A stretch of 64,000 nt of DNA from Capra hircus (GCF_001704415.2 NC_030813.1:12790001-12854000), one strand, 5' to 3'. Shown: positions 47,466-60,349, counted from the first letter of the stretch. Notes: generated by a model not told the origin, from the sequence alone. Numbers and translations: made by a program.

Positions 47466-48259
47466 CTTTTTTTTTAATTGACTGAACCAACAGTATTAGG
47501 ACAACAATGGAGGGGTGGACATGATTTCTTCATTCACGTCAAAGAGGAACATAATATAAACACTTTAAATGTTAAAGGTTTGGATGAAGGTATTAAAAAA
47601 GATGGAGCTTCAGTATCAGTTACACGATTGGATTGGTAACTGAGGTATATCAAGGAAAAGCCTTCCATGTTGTCTGAACTATCCTTAAATAAACTATTTG
47701 CATGGTATGGTAGTTTTTCATCAAATGTTCCATGTACTTGAACCATGTTCTGCCGAAATAAGGTAAGCTATGATGTTTAATGATGTGGTTACAAATTCTA
47801 TCAAAAGAATATGTTTGAAATTTCCCTCTCTTTTCTAGAAGGCACTTAAAAGCCTTATAATGCATTACAAACTCTTACAATGGCTGCTTCTTCCTGAATA
47901 TATATGAACTATTTTATTCAAAGTATAAATCAAGGTTTCACTAGCCATTTAGCCCCACCTTTAGAATCAACTAGTTGACTTTTTTTAAACAAGAAATTTA
48001 ATATTCAATTCTTTTATATAGAATTATGCAACTTAATAACTGGAAGCAAATCCTAAAAATTCTCTCTAGCCTTCTTGAGCCTTCACTGAGCTCAGATCTG
48101 AAAATCAGTACTAAACCATGTTGAAAAAAGGAAAAAATTAACTACTCCAGACTGGAAGAGATGTTCTTCGGTGCTTGATAAAATACTTTTACAGTACTTC
48201 ACCAGCATAAAGTCTTTCCTGGCATGTTTCTGCCATGTTAATACATTACCCATTCTACC
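47466..48259. other. Intron, no feature seen
   Basis: Overlapping short minus ORFs only. Confidence 0.5.
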
Positions 48260-48545
48260 ACCACTGAGCCTTAGATTCTGTTTCTCTTTCAGCCAAGCAC
48301 GCCTTGCCACTCCTCTGCCAGTACAAGCTCATTGTCTTTTGCAAAACTCTTAAAATTCACTTCCTTCTGGGAGTCTTAATTGCATCTATGGTAGTCTCTT
48401 TTTCTATTTGTTCTATCTTGAATAAAGTTGAGACTACCATTGGCTCTTGTCTTTTTATATAATATTCTTCATCTCTCTCACTGACCTTCTCAGAGGTAAA
48501 ACCCACACAAGAGTATTAAGTGTTTGTTAAGTAAATGAATAAAAG
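48260..48545 (+). mobile_element. Possible L2 LINE 3' end
   Basis: Pyrimidine-rich body, then AGAGTATTAAGTGTTTGTTA and AGTAAATGAATAAA at the end, as in L2. Confidence 0.4.
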
Positions 48546-50020
48546 GTAGCCGCAGATAGGAACACAATTTGTAACATCAATATTTAACTGGACTACACTG
48601 ACCTAAACTTCTCCTTTCCTACATTAACAGTGATAGATTTAATCATTATAAACATTTTAAACATGACAATTCTTTAATTTTATTTCCAGATCTGCAATAA
48701 ACACCCTTTTTAGTCTTTGAAAAAAAATATTAACATTGTTTGGGTGAATCTTCCTAGAAAAGAATTTGTAGTGCTTTGTTACAAAAGAAAAAAAAAATTC
48801 TAACAAAGAAGCTGTTAACAACTCTTAGAAGATACTTTTTCTAAAGGACTAGCAATCAATCTTCAACCCTTTTCTTACATTTTTATTCCAGGGACATCTT
48901 CTCATTCTTTTCCTAGAAGAGAAATGTCATGTTTGTTGACTATAATATCCATGCTGCTATCATTTGAGCAACCCAAAATATGTCCCATAGTGGTACCAAA
49001 ATCCCATTGCCAAAGGTCAATGGCTAAACAAAAATGGGCAAAGGAAAAGTACACAAGACTGGTGCTCCTACAACTGCTGACATTTTCTATTTTCTGGCTT
49101 TTAGATTTAAAGTATTGACTTGGAAGATACAATAGCTACTAAAAACAGAACTTCCAACAAATAGCTTTCACATTCCAAACTTTGCCAGTGGTCTGATGCT
49201 TTCAGTCTGATCAAAACAAAACGATGGGAAGGGTCCACAGAAAAAGGCATTACTTCAGAAGTTAAGACATTTCCAGTTTCACACCTAGTGCTTAAGTCAG
49301 AGTGACTGCCAGACAAGTCTGTGACAAAGCCTCGGGTGATATGACAATGTATATACCTAACACGGTGTCATCTAGAAGGTAAGTTAGTGTGTACTGTGCA
49401 GCACCCATGCCCCGACAGTATGCCCACAGAGTGCTAGGATTTCTGTGGATACAACAAGGAGTATGCTTTCTGCTAGGGCAGAACAATGTCACCACTGTTT
49501 CTCAAAACTGTTCCAAAGTCATTAGGGCAAATTACTCAGAAAGCAAATATTTGCATGTTTGGCCACACTTGGAGCAGGATACTTGAACTTGGTGTATGAT
49601 GTAGAAAGTGAAATTAAAGACACCTGCGATGTGACGTATTTGCAATATCTTCATAAATCCTCAGGCACTTGTACTGTTATTATTTCACCTATATTGCTGT
49701 GTTTCAAATCCATCAAGAGAGAAGTGATTCAGGACTGAGAACAAAGGCCATCTTCTCAGCTCTAATCTTCTGAAAGTAGCTCCTGCAGTCCCTATGGTGG
49801 CAAATCTGAAAACCACCCCCTGTAGTTTTACATTTCACTTCCTAAGTAAGAAGCAATGATTACAGAATCATCAGAAAACTAACACCTTGGAGAAGAAATG
49901 TCTGTCAAGGTTCTACAAGTTAACCTATAGAGTTAGATCACAGCTTCTGCAGAGGCATGAAAAGACCTCATAGCTAGGAGTAACTAATTCTAGATTTTGG
50001 TTTTACTACTAATACACCTG
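48546..50020. other. Intron, no feature seen
   Basis: About 1.5 kb without named repeats; overlapping ORFs on both strands at 48900-49590 carry no recognisable domain or acceptable splice sites. Confidence 0.45.
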
Positions 50021-50024
50021 TGCA

Positions 50025-50140
50025 GATGTGTGTAACCTATATCAAATCAGGGCTTTCATTTTCTCTTTTCTAAAATAAGGGGGTTAGACTGACTGACTGC
50101 TAGATTCCTTCCAGCTCTGAAGCTCTTTATTTCTATGAAA
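50025..50140 (-). mobile_element. MIR SINE fragment
   Basis: TTCATTTTCTCTTTTCTAAA, AAGGGGGTTAGACTGACTGA, GATTCCTTCCAGCTCTGAAG: reverse MIR end. Confidence 0.6.
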
Positions 50141-50376
50141 TAAGTTAACACTTGAACATACATCTAACACAAGGTGATGAGTGAAGGTGACATCTGTTTA
50201 GTTCATTAGTGTTAAAAACAAACAAAAAGAATAAGTACTCAGCATCTTGCATCACGGGCCCCTGTGCTATGAGCTGACTATGATGCATAGCATTTCCCTG
50301 GGAGACTAATAAAGAAGAAAGGACCATAGTGTGAGATATGGCCAACTCTTTGTTGGGATCTAGGATGTAGACTCAA

Positions 50377-50489
50377 CACACTCCAGTGCTCTTGCCTGGA
50401 GAATCCCATGGAGGGAGGAGCCTGGTAGGCTACAGTCCATGGGGTCGCAAAAGAGTCAGACACGACTGAGCGACTTCACTTTCTTTAAC
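50377..50489 (+). mobile_element. Bov-A half unit
   Basis: ACACTCCAGTGCTCTTGCCT to GAGCGACTTCACTTTCTTTA; 5'-truncated. Confidence 0.85.
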
Positions 50490-53254
50490 TTTCCGAATAT
50501 TAGCCCCACTGAAAATTTTCAAACATTTTGGAAACTGCACCCTGCCACTATTCTATATTTCACAATTTGTAACAGAACTTTCACTTGCAATGGTCTCATT
50601 CACCAAAATGGGCATGGTAGGATAGCTTTATAGGACTCTGTAGGACACGTGTTTGAAAATCAACTGCAAATACTAGTAGGGGTTTCATTTTCCCTCAAAT
50701 ATTTTGATTCATTTGTTCTTAAAGGGCAAGCGCTATCATATAGAAAATACTGAAAGGAAAATCTTTTGCCAAAATTCTTAAAAGTGGCAAATCAGAAAGA
50801 AAATTTCACTCAGAATCACGGAAATTAATTTTTCCCTCTCTTCCAAGTAGTAAGGGTTTTTCAGGAATATCTATTAGATGAAAAATTCAAGGTAAAATCT
50901 CTCTTAATCTGAACTATCATGTACCAAGTGTACAGTTCTAACATGATATTTAGTTAACACTTTGATTGTATTTTGAAGGCTACTGTTAATATGTAAGATT
51001 TATTTTACTTCTGCTGAATTTAGAAATCTGCTTAAATTACAAACCATCTCTGTCTTTCTGCCTTTTTTCCCTCAATTCAAGACTAATTGTTATGGTCAAA
51101 TGTATTTATCGGATTAGAGTAGTATTTTGTTACTCCTATTGTGTGCAAAATTCTCCATGCCCAACCACATGAAACCAAGGACAGGTTCTTCTAACTTTGG
51201 AACCACTGACCTGTGGAAATAAAACTGGAACACTTTGTGCAAAAACTGAGGCAGCATGTTATTTTCTCCCTTGTCTGGATACATTCAATGTCATGTCTTT
51301 GACTAGAAGTTAAATATATAATGATTTTCACCAGTCGGAACTGTTATATAATTGATCGATCAGAAAAACCATTGCATAATTTATAGATCCACGCTAGACT
51401 CCCTGTAGTAACATGTGGCGTAACTTTTCTAATTGAGGTCAGTGCAAAGGCGTTTTACTGTCTATGCTATACATAAATTAATCAAGATGAATATTGCCAA
51501 GCTATTTATATGCCCACAAACATCAATTAACCAATTTAATTTTACATTCCTGCCAGTGATTATTTTCATTCCAGACTGCTGGCTCTTCACTTCTAGTACA
51601 TAAAGGACGACATTCTTTAATAAACAGTGCTAACAACTTGAGAAGTTTTCTAAAGGCTACTCCACACAATGCCCACCACAAAGTGGGCACTCAGTAAATG
51701 TCTTTGACTAACATTCAAGAGACCATGAGGCAAGAATTGTAGGGTGTGCAAACTCGGTCTAAAGGGCCATTTGACCAGCTCTATGCCCTGTCATATTAAA
51801 CTGGATTTTGAAACACAACATGAATAAGACAATTTAGCCATTGTGCACTGCTACTTTTTCTGAAGAAAACTATATGTGTACATAATACTCAGAAAGAGGT
51901 TAACAACTAAAGCAGGGGTTCCCGACAAGCACTGCTTATAGAGAAGACCACGTGACAAAAATAAAAAAGCAGGTAGAGGGCTCTACTTCAATCTGGCTTT
52001 AGTTTATCAACACTTCTTGTAAATTTCCACCTATAAACTAGGAAGATAGCTGACAAAGGGAATCTGAAAAGGATTCTGTTAAGGTGATTTAAAAATCAAT
52101 GAATGGTGTGGAGAACAGCTGTGGATCAGTTAATGGGGAAAGTCTAGTGTTCAAAGGAACAACGTTCTCCAAGACTGCGGAGAAAGCTGACCAGCTCTGT
52201 TCTGTCCATTGTTTGCCACGGTTCTCTAGACCTACCTATCAAAGAGGCCTCTGACCACCACAGCGATTAGACACAGGACTTGAACCTTAGGACAAGATAA
52301 ACAGGAGAGCTATAGTAGTAAGAATTTATAATCAATCTCTTCAAATAATGTTCTACTATTAAGCATACAGGAAATCCCACTAGGAAGCTCAAATTAATTA
52401 TCCATGACTGAGACAAAGACATTAAAATTTACTTATCCTTTCCATACTTCTCAATTCTCACTTCACTCAGAACCTGGACAATGTTTTCCTTTGATGATTC
52501 ACAGGCGTTAAGCCACATGCATTTATAGTCTCAGTTTGTACATTCACCCTGGAGGGTCCAGAGAAATAGCAACTTTTCATCAACTTTGAGGGTTATGCCA
52601 TCCAATATGATGGTTTAAATGTTTTAATCGACTTGTCATTACTGGAAGAATGTCTTCAGCTGTAAAACAGAGTCCAGTTCAATGCAATCAGATACTCAGA
52701 TATTTTAATTTGCTGGTCTCAAATATTTTAAAATAATATTCTCCAAACAAAATAAGAGCAGATGTATATACACACACACACCATTTGAAACAGACTGTCA
52801 GGCTATAGCCAAGTACTGATCAATCAAGAACAAATTCAACTTCAAACTAAATAACCAAATTGAAGCAGATATGAGTATTTATCAAAATTACAAATTAAAC
52901 TGAATTATTCTGAGTATGGTACCCAATATTCTTGTAATATATTAAAACACTGAAACAAGTAGTTTCATCCAAGTTTGACTGTAAACTATGGTATCACTAG
53001 TTTTCTTTTAAAACTACTTGTTGAGTGTGCATTTAATCAAGAATTAAATGAACTACAAGATGATAGACTAAATTGAATTTATTTCAAAGGCTGTGATAAA
53101 TTAGAGTACCAGAAAGCATCTGAATTTCATTGTCCAAATGATAATTTAGAATCTATTTTAAGCTCTCTCTAGAACAAATGTATTCTATACACCTCAAAGT
53201 ACAAACAACTTTATTTTCATATGTTATTTATACTAGAATATTCTGGTCAGATGT
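50490..53254. other. Long repeat-poor intron
   Basis: About 2.7 kb; only a short L2-like 3' end at 51655-51715 (AATGCCCACCACAAAGTGGG, CACTCAGTAAATGTCTTTGA) and a (CA)n patch at 52767-52782 stand out. Confidence 0.5.
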
Positions 53255-53324
53255 AAAAAAACAATCTTATGGCAACAGTGGGGGCAGAAATAAACTGGGA
53301 GATTGGGATTGATATATACACATG

Positions 53325-53540
53325 TGAATGTGAAAGTTGCTCAGTCATGTTCAACTCTTTGCAACCCTATGGACTGTAGCCTGCCAGGCTCCTCTGTCCA
53401 TGGGATTCTCCAGGCAAAAGTACCAGAGTGGGTTGCCATTTCCTCCTACAGGGGATCTTCCCAACCCAGGGATCGATCTCAGGTCTCCCCTCACTGCAGG
53501 CAAATCTTTACTGTCCGAGACACCAGGGAAGCACATATAC
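53325..53540 (-). mobile_element. Bov-tA SINE nested in L1
   Basis: GAATGTGAAAGTTGCTCAGT to GTCCGAGACACCAGGGAAGC; ATATACAC-type repeats flank it. Confidence 0.88.
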
Positions 53541-53544
53541 ACGC

Positions 53545-53823
53545 TCAGTTCAGTTCAGTCGCTCAGTCGTGTCCGACTATTTGTAACCCCATGAATCGCC
53601 GCACGCCAGGCCTCCCTGTCCATCACCATCTCCCGGAGTTCACTCAGACTCACGTCCATTGAGTCACTGATGCCATCCAGCCATCTCATCCTCTGTCGTC
53701 CCCTTCTACTCCTGCCCCCAGTCCCTCCCAGCATCAGAGTCTTTTCCAGTGAGTCAACTCTTCGCATGAGGTGGCCAAAGTACTGGAGCTTCAGCTTCAG
53801 CATCATTCCCTCCAAAGAAATCC
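53545..53823 (-). mobile_element. BovB LINE 3' end (ART2A-like), nested in L1
   Basis: CTCAGTTCAGTTCAGTCGCT to CAGCTTCAGCATCATTCCCT. The minus ORF 53555-53983 reads through it (LKLQYFGHLMRRVDSLEKTL, REMVMDREAWRAAIHGVTNS), so it is young. Confidence 0.88.
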
Positions 53824-54003
53824 CAAAATAGACAACTGAAAGAACCTGCTGCATAGCATAGGAAACTACCAGCACTCTATAATGACCTATAGGGGAAAAG
53901 AACCTAAAAACAGTGAGTACATGTATATGTGTAACGGATTCACTTTGCTGTACAGCAGAAAGTAACACAACATTGTAAATCAACTATACTCCAATAAATT
54001 TTT

Positions 54004-54569
54004 TAAATAAATAAATATCCTGATTAAATGTCAGTTATTCTCCCTGAAAAGTGGAAAGTTTTTTAAGTTTTAATAATGTCTTACATCTTTTGATGGCAGA
54101 ATAATTTTATAGCCAATCAAAAACCATAAAAATTAAAATATCATTAAATTAATATTGAAAACTCAAGTCTTCATAGTGTCAGTGTGGTCTCATGTCCTCT
54201 GAGCTACAACGTTATTGGCCACGTGTTGTTAATGAATACTGAACAGAGTGCTGCTAGCTGCCATGCTGAAATTTATTCTTACCTGTATAATAATGAGCTA
54301 CGGTAAACAGACTCTTATACTAAGACTTGTATGTCTTTAATCTTTAGAGTTGTAATCTATAAATCATACTATGAGCTCAGCAAATGATATCTTCTCTGCA
54401 GCAGATAAGAAAGAAGGGAAGGAAAGAAAGAGGGAACGTAAATACGATATGAAAACACAGATCTGTTTCGAAATCTTGAGTATTTTTAAGAGAGGTTATT
54501 TTAAAAATCTTTTTAAAAAGTTTCTCCTTTCTAAGAGATCTTAAAAGTTGGCATTTAAACATGCTCAGG
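54004..54569. other. Intron, no feature seen
   Basis: Purine-rich patch at 54406-54436. A TACAG|GTAAGA donor-like site near 54281 has no ATG-bearing frame behind it. Confidence 0.5.
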
Positions 54570-55300
54570 GCTTTCCAAGGTCATTAAAATTCTCTCCTCT
54601 GAGCCACTGTTTCCCCCAAACCCACTCCCGACCCTGTCTTCTCCAGCTCCCTGAGCAGCACCCTTGCACACCTCGTGCTCCAGCTGGAAACTGCTGATGT
54701 ATTTAACGTCCCCTTTTCCATACACCCAGGCCTGAAGAGGCTACTTTTGTACACCCCTTTGCTACTGTGTTACGTCAGGAATTTATCATTTCCTGGCTGC
54801 TTTACTATAACCACTTCCTAAACAGTTTCCTACTTCTAGCCTTGTTCTATTCCAATCCATTCTCTACACCATAGCTAGAGGGATCTTTCCAAAGCTTAAA
54901 CCTGTTCAGGGCACTTCTCATAATTTTTCTGATAAAAGGGAGAATCTCTAATGTGGTCTGCAGAGTCCTGTACGATCTGGTCCCCTCCTCCCTTCACCTT
55001 AGCCTTTTCTCTTGTAATTTCTTCCAGACTTTTATAAACAACTAGTATTCCACCTGGATCCCCTCTCTCCCTCCCTCCCTCTATATTTGCAAGACTTCTC
55101 TTGGAAGCCCTGCCTGGCCAACAGGATTAGGGCCTATTGCCAACAGAACTATCACAGTGATTGCTACACTGAACTGTAATCATCTTTTTACATGCCTGTC
55201 TTCTTCACAAGAGTATGAGTTCATTATATATTTATTTTTCTATTTGTCTCCAGTGCTTCTGATAATGCTTCTGATATAGCAGCCACTTGTAATTGATTAT
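54570..55300 (+). mobile_element. L2 LINE 3' region, diverged
   Basis: CAAAGCTTAAACCTGTTCAG, TAATGTGGTCTGCAGAGTCC, TGTACGATCTGGTCCCCTCC, ACAAGAGTATGAGTTCATTA follow L2 order. Confidence 0.6.
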
Positions 55301-57479
55301 TGAATATATAAAAAAATAATCTTCCTTAACACATTTAAAATAAAATTGGCTTTTAAAAACATTTATTTCATTCATCTCATTAATATTTATTCAGCAGTAT
55401 AAGCCAGGTTCAAATATATCATTCATGTAAAAAGAGGCAAATGTGCAATATTTCTGATGTACACACAGAAATCCTTCAATAAATCTCTGAGAATGGCAAT
55501 CCACAGCAAACTATTCAATTACCAGTTAATGCTCCTTGGTTTTGTTCATATGATTATCCTGTCAGTTCTCTTATGATCGTTTTTTCAGATGTTTAATTTT
55601 TGTCATGAAATAGTCTAGGCACTGAACCTATTGGTAATCATTAGCATATGAGCCGGCGTGAAAAGAACAAAAATACAAATGACCACAAAAGTAGCCACAA
55701 ACCAGAATATGGTTTATTAAGTAAGAGAAAAACTACTGATTTTTATCATGGATAGTTCATCCATGGCTAAAACCTATGGAGAGTAATCACTGCTAATGCT
55801 AGAAAAATGCAATGACTGTTGTCTAGAGGCCCAAATAGATTACTCTTACAATGAATGTTTACACACTCACACTACTCTGTGGTTGGGCACTGTGGGTCTC
55901 TAATGTGTTACTTGTGGTAGAAACGTATTTTCATTCCATTCTTTCCACCTGGGGTGCTGCTCTGTGCTCTTTCACGATTGGCTCTTTTTTATAGATGATG
56001 ATAGATTATCAATAAATCCCTGCCTTTACTGTCACATCTAATCCTCTTCATGGCCATCGCCTCTATACAGTCAGGACCTCCTCTGACATTGCCTCCAGTC
56101 TAAGAAACCCACTTCCATCTCCTCTCACCAGTTTCTATTTCTTCACACGTACCCTTACTTCTCACATATCTAACCTTCAGTGAAAAACACGAACATTTGC
56201 AGACAACAACCAATAACACAGCAAATCCGTAAGTGCAAAAACACCGCACGGGGATCCATCTACAGTAGGTACTCGTAGAAAAGATTTGTATTTTCAACTT
56301 TAGTTCACAAAAAATAATCAATTAAAGTTCTCAAGTGGAACTCTCCGATATTTGCCACTATTAGCTGCCAGTGATTCTGATATATGTTAATTGCAATAAA
56401 TCTGTGTCCTGAAGAAAGGAGCACCACAAAAATTCAAAGTCTTGCCTTCTTTTTTATGATAATTCTAAAGCTTGAAATTACAATTTACAATTTCTAAATC
56501 CCTATGGCAATAACATTTATTCCTAACTTCATATTTTAATAACTCATAGGATTATATTGCAAGATTCTAATCAGATTTTTGTCAAATTTTAATAAACACA
56601 TAGGTAATGTTTTATTTGACTGACTAAGAAGCATTTTATGACATCGATAAGTGCAAATGTAGCTTTCATTAACCACTGACATTTTAAAATGTCAATTTTG
56701 CTGAAATATGTTCTTTCTATTTTAGTAACATTTGATTTTAGCTGCTTTGGGGATCAAATGTTAAAATTCTTAAAAGTTTGCTTCTTTTTGCTCTGGAACC
56801 CAAAATAGTTCAGTTTATTAATAGCCCACACTAAGGTAGAGCACGATCGATCTCTCTGAGTTACACAGATAACATACAGATCCTGGTCCTCACTGCTCAG
56901 CAAAGCCGAAAGGCCACCCAAAGACCTTTATGTGCTCTATACCTTTTTGTGCTCAGAATCAACAATGCCTCCGTGATCTTTCTTTTCCAGTTTGTTTTGT
57001 ATTTTGGTCCTTGGGTTCTCTTTACGGTCCAGTGAAAAAACTAACTTTCCAGAAAATTTAGAACCAGCTGCATCCACAGTTTGATAAACTGACTTCAAAT
57101 TAATCAGCTATTTGATACTCACAGCTCCACGAGACCTACCTCATCTGTCTTCCACTTTTACAACATATTCCTCTTGGAGACATCTAGGACTTCGACATCT
57201 GCTTTGAAGTTATTTGGATTGTTGGAGATGCAAGTCATACTTGAGCACTTAATAATTTTAATGACTTTGTCCTTCATTCTATAACCTTACTATTGAAGAA
57301 CTTGATATAGGGTAAAGCACATCATGACTCTTAAGAGGCTGCTCTATCCTATTTGCTTTGTTCCTGGAAATGTCAGAAATATTTTCATGTGTCTTGGTGT
57401 TATATATCCTACATCACAGCTACTTTTCTCTCCAGCATTATAAGTAGAAGTGCAGATACAGGTTGTCAAGAGCTTTCTC
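55301..57479. other. Intron, no named repeat
   Basis: About 2.2 kb, AT-rich, repeat-poor; contains the weak start-exon candidate at 57140-57183. Confidence 0.5.
57140..57183 (-). CDS. Weak candidate start exon feeding the 214-bp ANK2 exon
   Basis: On the minus strand an ATG directly after an in-frame TAG opens 14 codons (MSPRGICCKSGRQM) plus two bases AG, followed by GTAGGT as donor. The two left-over bases plus the first T of the exon at 41518 would make a Ser codon and continue into EDASSKEVF. The ATG context is poor (T at -3) and the donor only moderate. About a dozen donor-like sites were inspected in this interval and one in three fits by chance, so this is a hypothesis. Confidence 0.2.
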
Positions 57480-57640
57480 TTTCTTCTTCCTTAAACCTCA
57501 TTTTTCCATTTGACAAAAGGGGGTTATAATCATTTCTATCTCATGGTGTTGTGAGAGTTGAAATAGTTGCCATATAAATACTTAACATAGTGCCTGGCAC
57601 ATTGCATTGTTCAGGAAATGTTAGCTATGATAAATTTTCC
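57480..57640 (-). mobile_element. MIR SINE
   Basis: Reverse MIR: AAACCTCATTTTTCCATTTG, GGTGTTGTGAGAGTTGAAAT, CATAGTGCCTGGCACATTGC. Confidence 0.7.
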
Positions 57641-57694
57641 TCACTTTATTTTTCTTTGTTTGAATTGCACTTGTATTTATTTATCTGTTCTACA

Positions 57695-58198
57695 ATTTGG
57701 TGGTACTAGTGGTAATGGAGAAGGCAATGGCACCTCATTCCAGGACTCTTGCCTGGAAAATCCCATGGATGGAAAAGCCTGCCTGGTAGGCTGCAGTCTA
57801 TGGGGTCGCTAAGAGTCGGACACGACTGAGCAACTTCACTTAGACTTTTCACTTCCATGCATTGGAGAAGGAAATGGCAACCCACTCCAGTGTTCTTGCC
57901 TGGAGAATCCCAGGGACAGGGGAGCCTGGTGGGCTGCCATTTATGAGGTTGCACAGAGCTGGACACGACTGAAGCGACTTAAGAGCAGCAGCAGCAGTGG
58001 TAAAGAATCCACCTGCCAATGCAGAGATGTAACATAAACAGGTTTGATCGCTGGGTTGGGAAGATGCCCTGGAGGAGGAAATGGCAACCCACTCCAGTGT
58101 TCTTGCCTGGAGAATCCCATGGACAGAGGGGCCTGGGGGGCTACAGTCCATGGGGTTGCCGAGAGTCAGACATGACTGAGCGTCTGAGGACACACACA
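57695..58198 (+). mobile_element. Bov-tA SINE split by a Bov-A2
   Basis: The head GGTGGTACTAGTGGTA (to 57715) and the body from 57996 (AGTGGTAAAGAATCCACCTG to CATGACTGAGCGTCTGAGG) form one Bov-tA. Confidence 0.85.
57716..57995 (+). mobile_element. Bov-A2 SINE inserted into a Bov-tA
   Basis: Two units plus AGCAGCAGC end. AGTGGTAA at 57708-57715 and 57996-58003 is the target duplication and restores the host SINE when one copy is removed. Confidence 0.92.
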
Positions 58199-58244
58199 AT
58201 ATAATTCAAAAGTGCTGAAAAGTTAGATATTGTGTCACAGTACA

Positions 58245-58425
58245 CACCAGCGTGGTTTAGAGAAAAGGCATGAGCTCTGGGATTGGGTATCTGGGATGTT
58301 GCTCTGAGATTTGGAGGAAGATAAGTTAATCTTTCTAAACCTCATTTATGCACCTGAAAAATGAGGCTGAAAATATACTTTATTGTGGGGATCAAATAAT
58401 ATAATGAATAATAGTTTTTTTAAAA
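58245..58425 (-). mobile_element. MIR SINE
   Basis: Reverse MIR: GCATGAGCTCTGGGATTGGG, AGTTAATCTTTCTAAACCTC, ATGCACCTGAAAAATGAGGC. Confidence 0.65.
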
Positions 58426-58996
58426 AACTACAGAGGCTATATGGTCTTATTTCTCTCTAGATCCCATTTGCTGCCTCCATTCATCCTTAATTTCAAAGCA
58501 AATGGGTCAAACTTCCTCAGGTTTCCACCTAGTGGTAGCTCACGATGAAGTCAGTTTCAGGAAAAGTTCCTCCTGCTCCCCTGTCTCATTTACCAACCAT
58601 TTGGAAGCAAGTCCTTGAAGCTTCATCTGCATCTAAGGACAACCAGTAATGATTTCATCCCCCAAATATAACTTCATTTTCCTCTCCGTTTTTCTGTCCA
58701 TGTTGTCACTGAAAAGGAGTAACCCTTCCTTCTAAGTCTAGTCTGTGTGCCTCTCTCTGGTTGGAGGGTTGTCACGAAGAAGGTTGTAGGTACATTTATG
58801 ACACTTTTCTCTCCAATACCAAAGCTTTGTCCCATAATCTGTAACATGGAGTCATATCATCCTGGCCAAGAAGAGAAGCCTGCTTGATTGCCAAGCCGCT
58901 GAAATTCCCCACTGCTATATTCCCCTGACCAATAAAAACCCCAGTGTTTGCTGCTTTGCACATTGCGGACGAGGTGACTGTGTGACGCCGCATCTG
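58426..58996. other. Intron, no feature seen
   Basis: Non-coding; no repeats named. Confidence 0.45.
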
Positions 58997-59212
58997 GCAT
59001 GGGCCTCCCAGACGGCTCAGTGATAAAGAATATGCCTGTCAGTGCAGGAGGCCCGTGTTCAATCCCTGGGCTGGGGAGACCCTCAGAGAAGGAAACGGCA
59101 ACCCACTTCAGTATCCTTGCCTGGGAAATGCCATGGACACAGGAGTCTGGAGGGCTACAGTCCCTGGGGTCGCAAGAGTCAGACGTGACTTAGTGACTAA
59201 ACAACAGCAAAG
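58997..59212 (+). mobile_element. Bov-tA SINE
   Basis: CATGGGCCTCCCAGACGGCT to TGACTTAGTGACTAAACAAC. Confidence 0.88.
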
Positions 59213-60349
59213 CCTGGCATACCTGTCTGGGCCCAGACTTTGCAACTCCATGGGTCTAAAGCCAGACCCCAAACGTTCCCATCCATCTCATGGGCTGTCT
59301 CACTGAGACCGTGTCATCAGGCCTCAAGCCAGCGTTGCAAGATAGAAAGTAGTGCTGTGAAATGATTCTATATTTTAAATGTTGGTACTTTTGAACTTCC
59401 AAAATTTGTTTTTAATTTCACATACTTATGGATGTGATCCATTCTCTTGTTAAATCTTACTAAAATGATCGTTCCCTTAAGTACACTTGAAGTACATACT
59501 ACAATAAGATGAAAACACTGTAACTTCAATATACTGAAAACTCAGGGGGAGAAAGAGGAGAGAAATAAAATTTTGAGAAATACAGATGTACAGAATCTAG
59601 AACCTATGTGCATACATATACATCATACCTTAGGAACAGAGTTCCAAGGAAAGGTTTTCTCAGAAAAGATACTACTTCAAATAAGCTAGTTAGAAGGAAA
59701 AAAAAAAAAACACCCTCTAATCAAGTTGCAATAGAATTTATCATCTTGTGACATCTCAGAACAGTGTTCTATTTTTTCTTTTATATGATCATTTCCTAGT
59801 CAACTTTACTTCTCTAGCAGGTCACACTGTTGACCTATGTACTCCAAGGAATTAGACAATCATTGAACTCACAGAAGAAAGCGGGGTGGGAAGAGCCTTT
59901 GAACCATTAAAGCTTTTATCTTTACAAAAGCTGTAGGAAGCTTTTGTATGAAGTCTATATTTCATTTTTATATCTTGCCTGTGTGTGTTTTTACCCCCTG
60001 AATCTTCCATGAAAATGAATGTGGTTTCACAAAGGAAAAAACTGCTTCTTCAGAATATGAAGACTCATGAAGAATCCCATTTAATTCCACCATGCTTTTG
60101 CGTACAGGAATGTTAGAAGGTTTTATACTCGGTTACAATATACTGCTTGTTGCAACAGAAGTGTGCCTTTGGTGTTCTGTTCTGCAGATTGCTCTCCACT
60201 TGACAGTCTATAAAATACACTGACATGCCACAGTTTCTTTGCCAGTCTTTAAAGTCTAAATGAGCTTCACAGTTCCTTGCTTTATTTTTGCACTACAATG
60301 ATGTGTACACTTTCTAGCAGCTTTCCATTGGAGAAACCCACACATGTCA
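59213..60349. other. Intron, no named repeat
   Basis: A-run at 59698-59710; otherwise unassigned. Confidence 0.45.
59223..59251 (-). CDS. Very weak candidate start exon
   Basis: On the minus strand CCCATGG opens nine codons (MELQSLGPD) plus AG, then GTATGC as donor, again the phase needed by the exon at 41305-41518. It adjoins a Bov-tA SINE. It is recorded mainly to show how often phase-compatible starts arise by chance. Confidence 0.1.

Larger units (their letters stand above)
53255..54003 (+). mobile_element. L1 3' UTR split by a SINE and a BovB fragment
   Basis: Left part: AATCTTATGGCAACAGTGGG, AAACTGGGAGATTGGGATTG. Right part from about 53826: GACAACTGAAAGAACCTGCT, AATGACCTATAGGGGAAAAG, CATTGTAAATCAACTATACT, CCAATAAA. 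Confidence 0.8.

Noticed and set aside
54260..54335. Minus-strand ACAG|GTAAGA donor as an upstream partner for the 214-bp exon
   Set aside because: The frame with two left-over bases is stopped by TAA 11 codons earlier, with no ATG.
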